Position numbers and translations under genes: made by a program
Assembly (NCBI RefSeq): GCF_042432445.1
Contig: NZ_JBHLXE010000071.1
Span: forward strand, 1-64,000
DNA length: 64,000 nt
Reading direction: 5' to 3'
From: Thorsellia kenyensis
Lineage (GTDB): Bacteria; Pseudomonadota; Gammaproteobacteria; Enterobacterales; Thorselliaceae
In this document: positions 35,167 to 43,793 of the stretch, one piece after another
How positions within the stretch are numbered: position 1 is the first letter of the stretch
Layout: every line of letters begins with the position of its first letter
The notes under the pieces: generated by a model
Database searches by the model: none
The model's input: only the letters and a program-made list of their open reading frames with translations
What the model was told of the DNA's origin: nothing

Positions 35167-36375
35167 ATGCTTTCATCATTAGAAAACCAATTGCAGAAAT
35201 TTAGAAACTCTTTCCCCGCTCTTAGTGGTAACTTAATTTATTTTGACTCTGCCGCTACTTCATTAAAACCACAAGTACTAATAGATACAACTGTGAATTT
35301 TTATTCAACTGCAGGTACAGTACATAGAAGTCAATATAAAGAAGCGCAATCATTAACAGATCTTTATGAGGAGACAAGAACATTAATTGCAAGATTCATC
35401 TCAGCCCAGCAGCCAGAGAACATTATCTGGACTAAAGGCGCCACAGAATCAGCCAATTTAATTGCGCATAGTTATTTCAAAGATATATTAACTGCGGATG
35501 ATGAAATTATCGTTAGTGAGTCTGAGCATCATGCCAATTTAATCCCTTGGATTATGCTTGCTAAAACCACAGGAGCAACTCTGATCACGCTTCCACTCAA
35601 TGAAAATGCTATTCCTTGTCTTGATTCATTTAAAAAATTGATCAATACCAAAACAAAGCTTTTAGCCATTACACAAATGTCAAACTTGACAGGTGCAATT
35701 ACACCATTGCAAACTTTCATTGAGGTAGCTCATCGCTATGATTGTAAAGTGGTTATTGATGGTTCACAAGGAATCGTCCATTCAAGTATTGACGTTGAGG
35801 CGTTAAACATTGATTTTTATTTTTTTTCTGCCCATAAACTCTATGGCCCGACAGGTGTTGGTGTACTTTATGCCTCGCCCTCTGTAATTGATGACATGCA
35901 ACCTTGGCAAGGTGGTGGCAAAATGTTGGTACATGCTAAAATGGAGGATTATATTGCTGCAGAACCGCCATACTGTTTTGAGGCGGGCACACCTAATATT
36001 GCAGGGATCATTGGTTTTAATGCTGTATTAAAATGGTGGCAACAGTGGCCATTAGATGGCTTTGAAAAGCATGCTATATCGCTTGCAACAAAGACACATC
36101 ATCTGCTTTCTGAGCTTCCACTTTATAAGAGGATTAGTGTACCTAGCAGCTCAATTCTGACATTTACTTTAAAAGGGATTCACCCTTCAGATCTAGATAT
36201 GCTTTTAGCTGAACAAAACATCGCTATTCGCTCAGGTATGCACTGTGCTCATCCATTGAATCGTACATTAGGCATTAATGGTTCTATTAGAGCCTCTTTT
36301 GCACCCTTCAATACAGATAAAGAAGTTGAACTATTTATTAGCGCAATAAAAAAAGCAGTTAGCATTTTACGTTAA
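35167..36375 (+). CDS. csdA: Cysteine desulfurase CsdA
   Basis: PLP enzyme that removes sulfur from cysteine as a protein-bound persulfide. The 402-aa protein (E. coli CsdA 401) has YFDSAATSLKP, VHRSQYKEAQ, the His in SEHHANLIPW, the PLP Lys in FFSAHKLYGPTGVG, and the catalytic Cys in GMHCAHP. It is nearer CsdA than SufS by blocks such as GGGKM and the ending. No csdE, sufE or suf gene is beside it, so its acceptor is not visible here. It is monocistronic. Confidence 0.92.
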   Translation: MLSSLENQLQKFRNSFPALSGNLIYFDSAATSLKPQVLIDTTVNFYSTAGTVHRSQYKEAQSLTDLYEETRTLIARFISAQQPENIIWTKGATESANLIAHSYFKDILTADDEIIVSESEHHANLIPWIMLAKTTGATLITLPLNENAIPCLDSFKKLINTKTKLLAITQMSNLTGAITPLQTFIEVAHRYDCKVVIDGSQGIVHSSIDVEALNIDFYFFSAHKLYGPTGVGVLYASPSVIDDMQPWQGGGKMLVHAKMEDYIAAEPPYCFEAGTPNIAGIIGFNAVLKWWQQWPLDGFEKHAISLATKTHHLLSELPLYKRISVPSSSILTFTLKGIHPSDLDMLLAEQNIAIRSGMHCAHPLNRTLGINGSIRASFAPFNTDKEVELFISAIKKAVSILR

Positions 36376-36378
36376 CAA

Positions 36379-36404
36379 ACCTGCAAGAATGAATTCCTGC
36401 AGGT
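36379..36404 (+). terminator. Hairpin after csdA
   Basis: ACCTGCA/TGCAGGT arms with a 12-nt loop directly after the csdA stop, between convergent csdA and purA. Only a short T stretch follows. Confidence 0.55.
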
Positions 36405-36509
36405 CATTTAGATTGGGAATACTGGATTTAATAATTGAAAAGCTGTGTCAATATAATTAGCTGTATAAGTACTGCTTAACATTGAAAGACTTTCCAATTA
36501 AAGCCTGTA

Positions 36510-37808
36510 TTAATTATTAAATGGATGGCGAAGAATGATTGTTTCGTCTCTGTCAGGTCCGGTAGAAATGATATCTATCGGTACCCCTGTTAACTCTTTA
36601 ATACGCTTGATATAGTCAACTGCAGCCTTTGGTAGTTCTGTATGGGATTTAACACCATATGTACTTTCAGACCAACCTCGCATTGTTTCATACACAGGCG
36701 TAATACCTTCCCATCCTTCTAAAGATACAGGCGTATTATCAACAACTTCACCTGATGCTAAGCGATAGCCTACACAAATTTTGAGCTCTTCTAGACCATC
36801 TAAAACATCAAGCTTAGTTAAGCAAAAGCCTGTTAATGAGTTTAGTTGTATTGCACGACGAAGTGCCACGATATCTAACCAACCTGTACGTCTTCTTCGT
36901 CCAGTAGTTGAACCAAATTCATGACCTTTAGCACACAAGTGTTCACCGATATCATCATTTAATTCTGTAGGGAAAGGACCACCACCAACACGCGTTGAGT
37001 AGGCTTTGACAATACCAAGCACATAATCAATATGGCATGGACCAAAGCCCGCTCCAGTAGATACTCCGCCTGCTGTAGTGTTTGAGGAAGTTACGAAAGG
37101 ATACGTCCCATGATCAATATCTAACAACGTTCCTTGTGCACCTTCAAACATGATAAGTTCATTATTTCTACGCGCTTTATCCAATAAATCCGTCACATCA
37201 ACAACCATGCTAAGCAGTGTATCAGCTACTGCCATCACATCTTTCAACACAGTCTCATAATCCACTGTAGATTCTTTGTAATAATTTTCCAAAGTGAAAT
37301 TATGAAAGCTCATTATGTCATATAATTTTTTAGCAAATAGTTCTTTATTATACAAATCACAAATACGCAAACCACGACGCGCAACCTTGTCTTCATAAGC
37401 AGGACCAATACCACGTCCTGTTGTACCTATAGCTTTTTTACCTAAAGCTTTTTCTCGAGCGGCATCAAGTGCAATATGATAGGGTAATATTAGTGGACAA
37501 GCGGGAGAAATTTTTAGACGACTTTTGACGGGCACCCCTGCCTCTTCAAGAGTTTTCATCTCTTTCATTAATGCCTCAGGTGATAATACGACTCCGTTAG
37601 CTATAATGCTTGTGACATTGTCTCTCAATATTCCGGAAGGTATTAAATGTAAAACCGTTTTTTTGCCTTCAATAACTAAAGTATGACCTGCATTATGTCC
37701 GCCTTGATAGCGCACCGCATATTTAGCCTTTTCAGTCAGTAAGTCAACAATTTTACCCTTACCTTCGTCACCCCATTGGGTGCCTAATACCACTACATTT
37801 TTTGCCAT
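36510..37808 (-). CDS. purA: Adenylosuccinate synthetase
   Basis: GTP-dependent ligation of IMP and aspartate, the first step to AMP. The 432-aa length equals E. coli PurA. It has GTQWGDEGKGKIVDLL, QGGHNAGHT, IGTTGRGIGPAYEDK, EGAQGTLLDIDHGTYPFVTSS, GRRRRTGWLDIVALR, and the ending ISTGPDRDETI. It follows hflC by 78 nt, the E. coli order without yjeT. Confidence 0.98.
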   Translation of the reverse strand: MAKNVVVLGTQWGDEGKGKIVDLLTEKAKYAVRYQGGHNAGHTLVIEGKKTVLHLIPSGILRDNVTSIIANGVVLSPEALMKEMKTLEEAGVPVKSRLKISPACPLILPYHIALDAAREKALGKKAIGTTGRGIGPAYEDKVARRGLRICDLYNKELFAKKLYDIMSFHNFTLENYYKESTVDYETVLKDVMAVADTLLSMVVDVTDLLDKARRNNELIMFEGAQGTLLDIDHGTYPFVTSSNTTAGGVSTGAGFGPCHIDYVLGIVKAYSTRVGGGPFPTELNDDIGEHLCAKGHEFGSTTGRRRRTGWLDIVALRRAIQLNSLTGFCLTKLDVLDGLEELKICVGYRLASGEVVDNTPVSLEGWEGITPVYETMRGWSESTYGVKSHTELPKAAVDYIKRIKELTGVPIDIISTGPDRDETIILRHPFNN

Positions 37809-37886
37809 GTTTGCCTACCTTAAGATGCTTTTTGCATTTATTATTTGAGTTTTACCCCTATGTACATAGGGGCACAGATTGAATTA

Positions 37887-38858
37887 TTATTGCGGCGCTA
37901 AATAAGTTTCAGGCTGCTTCATGTAACGGAAAAATTCGTTGTCTGGACTTAGTACCATGACATCAGTATTTCCTTTAAATGATTCTTCATACGCTCTTAA
38001 GCTACGAATAAAAGAGTAAAAACCTGTATCTTGATTAAATGCATCAGCAAAAGTTTTAGCAGCGATTGCATCACCCTCACCCACAAGAATTTGAGCATCC
38101 CTTTGGGCTTTAGATTTCATGATGGCCGTTTCTCTGTCTGTTTCTGAACGAATACGCACTGCAGCTTCTTCCCCTTGAGCACGATGACGAGTTGCAACAG
38201 CTCTTCTCTCTGCTCTCATATTATTAAATATTGCATCAGAAATTTCATCAGGTAAATTTATTTTTTTAATCCTAACATCAACCACTTCAATACCAATTTC
38301 AGATAAGCGCATTCTGGCATTATTGCTTAAATTGATGGCATCTGCACTAAGCTCACCATCTACAATTTCCTCATCACTGACTTCATTTGCACCACTATTT
38401 AATATATCTCTAACCGCTGTAAAACGACTTCTTGAATCCTGAACTATTTCTTTTACATCTAATCGTCCGAATTCAGAACGCAATCGGTCAATAAGACGAG
38501 GCCTAAGAATGTTTTCTGCAAGTAAACCATTCCCCCCTGTCACTTGGTAAAACAGTCCAAAATCTGTGATTCTCCATTTTAAATAAGAATCAACAATCAA
38601 GTGCTTACTTTCACGGGTAATAAACCGTTGTTCAGCAGTTTGCATTGTTTGAATACGGGCATCTAAAATTTTAACGTTATTGATGAATGGAATTTTAAAA
38701 TGAATGCCTGGAGAATGAACGCGAGTTTGGCCATCATCATCCCTGACTACTCTATTAAACTGTAAAACAATCCCACGAGTCCCTTCAGGAACAACAAATA
38801 CAGAATTATAGGCTACTAATAAGCCGATAACGACAATACTAATTAAAAATGGACGCAT
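37887..38858 (-). CDS. hflC: HflC, regulator of FtsH protease
   Basis: SPFH/prohibitin protein of the HflKC complex that surrounds and modulates the FtsH protease. The 323-aa protein (E. coli 334) has one N-terminal membrane helix (about 3-20), the SPFH domain with FVVPEGTRGIVLQFNRV and HFKIPFINNVKILDARIQ, and a charged coiled-coil region (RAERRAVATRHRAQGEE). It begins 2 nt after hflK. Confidence 0.96.
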   Translation of the reverse strand: MRPFLISIVVIGLLVAYNSVFVVPEGTRGIVLQFNRVVRDDDGQTRVHSPGIHFKIPFINNVKILDARIQTMQTAEQRFITRESKHLIVDSYLKWRITDFGLFYQVTGGNGLLAENILRPRLIDRLRSEFGRLDVKEIVQDSRSRFTAVRDILNSGANEVSDEEIVDGELSADAINLSNNARMRLSEIGIEVVDVRIKKINLPDEISDAIFNNMRAERRAVATRHRAQGEEAAVRIRSETDRETAIMKSKAQRDAQILVGEGDAIAAKTFADAFNQDTGFYSFIRSLRAYEESFKGNTDVMVLSPDNEFFRYMKQPETYLAPQ

Positions 38859-38860
38859 GT

Positions 38861-40240
38861 TTAGTTTCCTCCCGAAATAGCGCTTAATCTATCCGATGCG
38901 TTATTAATACGACCTTGTGGAACAATACGCTCTACTGCAGGCGCAGTTCTTGGAGAGTTTGATGTCACAGGTGTGGTGCTTTGAGTTTCGCTATATGTCG
39001 TAGACACTGAGGATGAAGCACTGTTATTGGGTGCATTAGTATTTATCGTATTATTGACTGCTGAATTATTATTAGATGTTCCCTGTGAGGTACTTTTTAA
39101 TAATTGATCTATAGGTAAAACAGTCAATTTATTCCCATCTGAATCCATGATGATTTTACGGGTTTGTGATAATACTCGTTCCATTGTTTCGATATACAAA
39201 CGCTGACTTGTAATCACTGGATTTGCTTGATATTCAGGTAAAAGTTTTACAAAACGTGCTACTTCTCCTTCTGCTTGCAAAATTGTGTTTTCTCTAATTG
39301 CATTGGCATTTTGGATAATACGTTCGGCTTCACCTTTAGCTAATGGCAGTTGCCTGTTACGATATTCACCCGCTTCATTAATAAGCTGTTGCTCATTTTC
39401 ACGAGCAGCGATCGCATCATCAAAAGCATCTTGGACTTCACGAGGAGGTTTAGCTTCTTGGAAGTTCACCTCTTCAATTTGTACACCCATGTTATATGGG
39501 GCTATTGTTTTTTCTAATTCCGTTTTAGTATCAAATCTTATTGAATCACGGCCTTGGGTTAAAATAATTTCCAACGCATTACGACCAATAACACCACGAA
39601 GGGCACTATCTAGTGCTTGAGTTAAACTATCATTAGGATTGACGACACTAAAAAAGAAACTCTTAGGATCAACGATGGTATACTTGACGTTCATATCAAC
39701 TATATCAATCAATTTTTCATCTGATGTTAGCATTCTTCCGCTAGAATTGATGTCGTAACGTTTTTTAATATCGATTGTACGATAATCATCAATAAAAACT
39801 GGTCTCCAATTAAGTCCAGGTTGCTTTATTTCATGAAAAGCACCAAATCGAGTTATGACTGCAACCTCAGCTTCTTTAACCGTATAAAATCCTGATACTC
39901 CCCAGAGCGCTAAGCCTCCAAGTAAAATAGCTGGGATGAGTTTTGAAGGAATTTGCATATCTGAAGAGGGTCGATTACCGCCACCATTGCCTTTTGATCC
40001 TTTGGCATCTTTAAGGATTTTAGAGAACACATCAGTAATCGAACTGCCACCTTTATTATTTTTAGGCCTATTTTTGGTTTCCGGCTGACCCCATGGATTA
40101 TTATTTTGCCCTTCATTACCTGATTTATCGTCTTTAGGCTCATTATTTGTTATTGGATCTTTATCCTTTTTATCCTCATTCTTACCACCGAAACCTAGCG
40201 GATCTTTTTTGCCGTTGTTTCCGGGTTCATTCCATACCAT
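38861..40240 (-). CDS. hflK: HflK, regulator of FtsH protease
   Basis: Partner of HflC. The 459-aa protein (E. coli 419) starts with MVWNEPGNNG and a Gly/Asn/Lys-rich cytoplasmic segment (1-100). A membrane helix (about 105-122), the SPFH domain (TVKEAEVAVITRFGAF, PGLNWRPVFID) and a coiled coil with AAREN-type repeats and LPLAKGEAERIIQNA follow. An unusually long Asn/Ser/Thr-rich tail (about 385-450) explains the extra length. It forms a pair with hflC but lies 517 nt from hflX. Confidence 0.96.
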   Translation of the reverse strand: MVWNEPGNNGKKDPLGFGGKNEDKKDKDPITNNEPKDDKSGNEGQNNNPWGQPETKNRPKNNKGGSSITDVFSKILKDAKGSKGNGGGNRPSSDMQIPSKLIPAILLGGLALWGVSGFYTVKEAEVAVITRFGAFHEIKQPGLNWRPVFIDDYRTIDIKKRYDINSSGRMLTSDEKLIDIVDMNVKYTIVDPKSFFFSVVNPNDSLTQALDSALRGVIGRNALEIILTQGRDSIRFDTKTELEKTIAPYNMGVQIEEVNFQEAKPPREVQDAFDDAIAARENEQQLINEAGEYRNRQLPLAKGEAERIIQNANAIRENTILQAEGEVARFVKLLPEYQANPVITSQRLYIETMERVLSQTRKIIMDSDGNKLTVLPIDQLLKSTSQGTSNNNSAVNNTINTNAPNNSASSSVSTTYSETQSTTPVTSNSPRTAPAVERIVPQGRINNASDRLSAISGGN

Positions 40241-40757
40241 AGTTTTTGCTCCGTTTATAGGGTTTAAAATACGCTTAGATTACATTCTTCTAATGCAAAG
40301 GCAAAAGAAGACCTTCTGAGTTACTTAATTGGCATATAAAGACAACCCAGAAGATTATTTTCATTATTACACTAAGGTGAGTTTTACTTGACTCAAAATT
40401 AAGCCGCCAAAGTAAATTTTTTACATCATTTAATTTAGATAAAGGATCTTTTCTTATTAGAATGTATAGGTCATCCTATACCAAAATCTTGATGTCAAAA
40501 GCCAAAAGACCGTTTTTGTCTTAATAATAAAAATCAATAAGTAGTTAGTTTTTAATATAGTTTTAGTTTTTAATATAGTTTTAATTTTTAATATAGTTGA
40601 GATAATAAACACATCAACATCACAAGAAGTAATAGATAAGATCATACTCGTAATATTTCAGGTTATAATTGACCACCCACCTCAAATTATAGCATACGGT
40701 ATCATAGCATAACATTTTAAATTTTAACTAGCTGTTAGCTATATTTATGATCTTAAA
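40241..40757. other. 517-nt gap between hflX and hflK
   Basis: In E. coli hflX and hflK are almost adjacent; here the gap is AT-rich with no credible gene. It has the 18-bp tandem repeat at 40547-40598. A short minus-strand frame (40457-40645) reads through the repeat but has low complexity and no family signature. The hflK promoter is probably here. Confidence 0.5.
40547..40598. repeat. 18-bp tandem repeat, 2.9 copies
   Basis: Units AGTTTTTAATATAGTTTT (40547-40564 and 40565-40582) and a third, one-base-changed partial copy (40583-40598). It is between hflX and hflK, about 310 bp upstream of hflK. Confidence 0.85.
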
Positions 40758-42047
40758 TTATTCATCAATCATCAGTTCTGTTAAATAAGGATATTTTTTA
40801 ATCAACTTCCCTAGAATAGAATGGCTGATTGTTATTTCTAATCTTAACTCTCCATCTTCAGAGATTGACTCGCTTAGAATCATTTTCTCATTATAAAAGT
40901 AACTTCTCCATTGACCCGCATATTTAGGTGGCAATATCAATACCTTACGAGTATGGGATTTTAATAATATTTCGCTAATAGCTTCCCATAATAGATCAAT
41001 GCCTATCCCCTCATGAGCGGAAACCCAAACACGAATAGGTATACATTCGTCATTCTTTTCAATTCTTGGCGTAAAATCTTCTAATAAATCAATTTTATTC
41101 ATTACCTGCAAAATAGGTAGCTTATCAGCTTCTATTTGCTCAAGAACTGATTCAACAGAGGTAATATTTTCTTCACGCCTCTCATCTGAACAATCAATCA
41201 CATGCAATAATAATGTCGCTTCACGGGTTTCTTGTAAAGTCGCTTTAAATGCGGCGACCAAATCATGAGGTAAATGACGAATAAAACCTACAGTATCAGC
41301 TATCACTAACGTGCCTATTTTTTCAACATCTAACCGCCTTAGTGTTGGATCTAATGTCGCAAACAGCTGATCTGCTGCATATACCTTTGCTTCGGTAAGC
41401 CTATTAAATAAAGAAGATTTACCTGCATTTGTATATCCTACAAGAGATAATTGTGGAATTTCGGCTCTTACTCTAGCTCTCCGACTTTGATCTCGTTGCT
41501 TTGCAACTTTCTCCAAACGGCCTAATATTTGAGCTATTCTTCCCCGTAATAATCGTCTGTCGGTTTCTAATTGAGTTTCGCCAGGACCTCTGAGCCCTAT
41601 TCCCCCTTTTTGTCTTTCTAAGTGTGTCCAACCTCGGACTAGTCTGGTTGAAAGGTGGCGTAGCTGCGCTAATTCTACTTGTAATTTACCTTCATGTGTT
41701 CTTGCCCTTTGTGCAAAAATATCAAGTATTAGTCCTATTCTATCAACAACCCGGCACTCACAAATTTTTTCAAGATTTCTTTCTTGACCAGCACTTAAAC
41801 TATGATTAAATAGAATAACCGAGGCTCCTGTTTCTTTGACTAATTGGGCTAATTCTTCTGCTTTTCCCTCTCCAATAAAATATTTTGCATGGGGGGTCTT
41901 ACGACTAGCCGTCACAATTTGTAGGGGGGTTACACCAGCTGAGATGACTAATGCTTCAAACTCAAGAAGATCTTCTTGTTCCTCATTATTGTGAAAATCT
42001 ATATGTACTAATAGAGCTTCTTCTCCGCCTTCATGTCTGTCAAACAT
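40758..42047 (-). CDS. hflX: Ribosome-rescue GTPase HflX
   Basis: GTPase that splits stalled ribosomes under stress. The 429-aa protein (E. coli 426) has the N-terminal HflX domain (MFDRHEGGEEALLVHID, FIGEGKAEE, LSAGQERNLEK), the glycine-rich GGIGLRGPGETQLETDRR, and a G domain with GYTNAGKSSLFNRL (G1), DTVGFIRHLPHDLV (G3), NKIDLL (G4). A terminator separates it from hfq upstream, so part of its expression must come from readthrough or its own promoter. Confidence 0.97.
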   Translation of the reverse strand: MFDRHEGGEEALLVHIDFHNNEEQEDLLEFEALVISAGVTPLQIVTASRKTPHAKYFIGEGKAEELAQLVKETGASVILFNHSLSAGQERNLEKICECRVVDRIGLILDIFAQRARTHEGKLQVELAQLRHLSTRLVRGWTHLERQKGGIGLRGPGETQLETDRRLLRGRIAQILGRLEKVAKQRDQSRRARVRAEIPQLSLVGYTNAGKSSLFNRLTEAKVYAADQLFATLDPTLRRLDVEKIGTLVIADTVGFIRHLPHDLVAAFKATLQETREATLLLHVIDCSDERREENITSVESVLEQIEADKLPILQVMNKIDLLEDFTPRIEKNDECIPIRVWVSAHEGIGIDLLWEAISEILLKSHTRKVLILPPKYAGQWRSYFYNEKMILSESISEDGELRLEITISHSILGKLIKKYPYLTELMIDE

Positions 42048-42164
42048 CTGTTCTCCACTTAATTCTTGGCATCAATTCACATGATAATCTATTTTTAACT
42101 TAAAAATCATCTTGTCATCATTCTTATATCATTTTCTTTTGTTACTTTTTGAGATAAACTCCAT

Positions 42165-42188
42165 AAAAAAACCGAGTCTATGCTCGGT
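42165..42188 (-). terminator. Terminator of hfq
   Basis: On the minus strand ACCGAG-CATAGA-CTCGGT is followed by a run of seven T, 25 nt after the hfq stop. It would limit transcription from hfq into hflX. Confidence 0.85.
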
Positions 42189-42212
42189 CTTATATCACAA
42201 TTTAATTAGGCT

Positions 42213-42479
42213 TTAAAGCTCATTTTCTTGACTGCTTTCATTTTCATGGTGATGTGTATGATGAATTCCATGATGGACAGCCCGTGCAGGTACAACAGTT
42301 GAAATAGCGTGTTTGTAAACCATTTGACTTACTGTATTTTTTAGTAAGATCACAAATTGATCGAACGATTCGATTTGCCCTTGCAATTTAATTCCATTCA
42401 CTAAATAAATTGATACAGGAACACGTTCACGTCTTAATGCATTTAGATATGGATCTTGAAGAGATTGTCCTTTTGCCAT
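42213..42479 (-). CDS. hfq: RNA chaperone Hfq
   Basis: Hexameric Sm-like protein that pairs small RNAs with mRNAs. The 88-aa protein has the Sm1 motif (SLQDPYLNALRRERVPV, NGIKLQGQIESFDQFVILL) and Sm2 (YKHAISTVVP). The C-terminal tail is short and His-rich (HHGIHHTHHHE, about 69-79), unlike the longer Ser/Asn/Glu tail of E. coli Hfq (102 aa). It is between miaA and hflX as in E. coli. Confidence 0.98.
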   Translation of the reverse strand: MAKGQSLQDPYLNALRRERVPVSIYLVNGIKLQGQIESFDQFVILLKNTVSQMVYKHAISTVVPARAVHHGIHHTHHHENESSQENEL

Positions 42480-42697
42480 TTTAATTTCCTTTTATAATAA
42501 TATGTTACATAATTAACAAATTAGTTTACTTGCGCAAATTTACCTGTCAAAACAACTTAGTTGAAAGAAGCAGAATAAAAATTTTAAATTCAATAACTTA
42601 AAATATAAATTACGGCTATTCTAAAAATACCTCTATTCAAAAGCATAATGATCATACACTAAAGTGTTAAAATCTCGCTAGCATTATGTAACATTTT

Positions 42698-43657
42698 TTA
42701 CATAAATATAGGGTATTTTTCAATTTGACTTCGCAAGTCAAGAATGACTCTTTGACTAAGTGATTGACTACGCTGGCAATCTATCAATCTTGCTCCTTGC
42801 CAACTTCTCAACCAAGTAATTTGCCTTTTAGCTAACTGTCTTGTCGCAGCAATTCCTTTAAATATAAATGTCTCTTTATCACATTTACCTTCAAGATACT
42901 CCCAAGCTTGGCGATAACCTACTGAACGCATTGATGGCATATCAATGCTTAAATCCCCACGGCGCATGAGACTTTCTACTTCTGCAATAAAGCCCTGTTC
43001 TAGCATAAGCTCGAATCTCCTCGCAATACGCTCATGCAGCCACCCTCTGTCTTCAGGCAATAACGCAAACTGTAACGTTGGATAATCCCAACAGGGTCCT
43101 TTTTCTTCTTGAAGCAAACTTAATGGTTTATCTGTTAAGTAGTAGACTTCAAGTGCACGAGAAATACGTTGACCATCATTTTCATGTAGTCTTTGCGCAG
43201 TTTTAGGATCGACTTGCTTTAAAAAACCATGTAAGGCAGGCCAGCCTTGTTCAAGAGCTTTTTCTAATATTTGCGCCCTTAAGTGTTCATCCGCTTTAGG
43301 TAATGGTGACAATCCTTCTAGCAGTGCTTTAAAATAGAGCATCGTTCCCCCCACCAATAAAGGAATTTTACCTTTATGATGAGTATCTTTAATCAATTTA
43401 CGAGCATCTGTCACAAACTCTGCAGCCGAGTAAGTTTCACTTGGCGACAAAATATCAATCAAATGATGCGGGTAAGCTGCCTGTTCTGCTGAAGTAGGCT
43501 TTGCCGTGCCGATATCCATACCCTGGTAAATTAACGCGGAATCAACACTTATGATCTCAATAGGAAAGCTATCGTATAAGTCCATAGCAAGTTGTGTCTT
43601 GCCTGAGGCTGTAGGCCCCATTAGCATTAATACAGGTAAAGACTCAGTTTTTAGCAT
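42698..43657 (-). CDS. miaA: tRNA dimethylallyltransferase
   Basis: Adds the dimethylallyl group to A37 of tRNAs reading UNN codons. The 319-aa protein (E. coli 316) has the P-loop MGPTASGKTQLA, SVDSALIYQGMDIGTAKP, HHLIDILSP, LVGGTMLYFKALLEGLSPLP and RQLAKRQITWLR. It lies 136 nt after mutL and 218 nt before hfq. Confidence 0.97.
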   Translation of the reverse strand: MLKTESLPVLMLMGPTASGKTQLAMDLYDSFPIEIISVDSALIYQGMDIGTAKPTSAEQAAYPHHLIDILSPSETYSAAEFVTDARKLIKDTHHKGKIPLLVGGTMLYFKALLEGLSPLPKADEHLRAQILEKALEQGWPALHGFLKQVDPKTAQRLHENDGQRISRALEVYYLTDKPLSLLQEEKGPCWDYPTLQFALLPEDRGWLHERIARRFELMLEQGFIAEVESLMRRGDLSIDMPSMRSVGYRQAWEYLEGKCDKETFIFKGIAATRQLAKRQITWLRSWQGARLIDCQRSQSLSQRVILDLRSQIEKYPIFM

Positions 43658-43793
43658 AACGTTTCCTTCCGGACAGATGTATTAACTGCTATTTTTTTAT
43701 AGCATTTAAAAATAAATCTTTCTATAGTTTATTGTAAACAAATCATACAAATGGACATTAAAATAATAATTACCCATCATTCATTTAGAAGTA

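Noticed and set aside
40457..40645. 62-codon minus-strand ORF in the hflX-hflK gap
   Set aside because: Its repetitive Ile/Leu/Lys/Thr sequence comes from the 18-bp tandem repeat and it has no family signature or ribosome-binding site.
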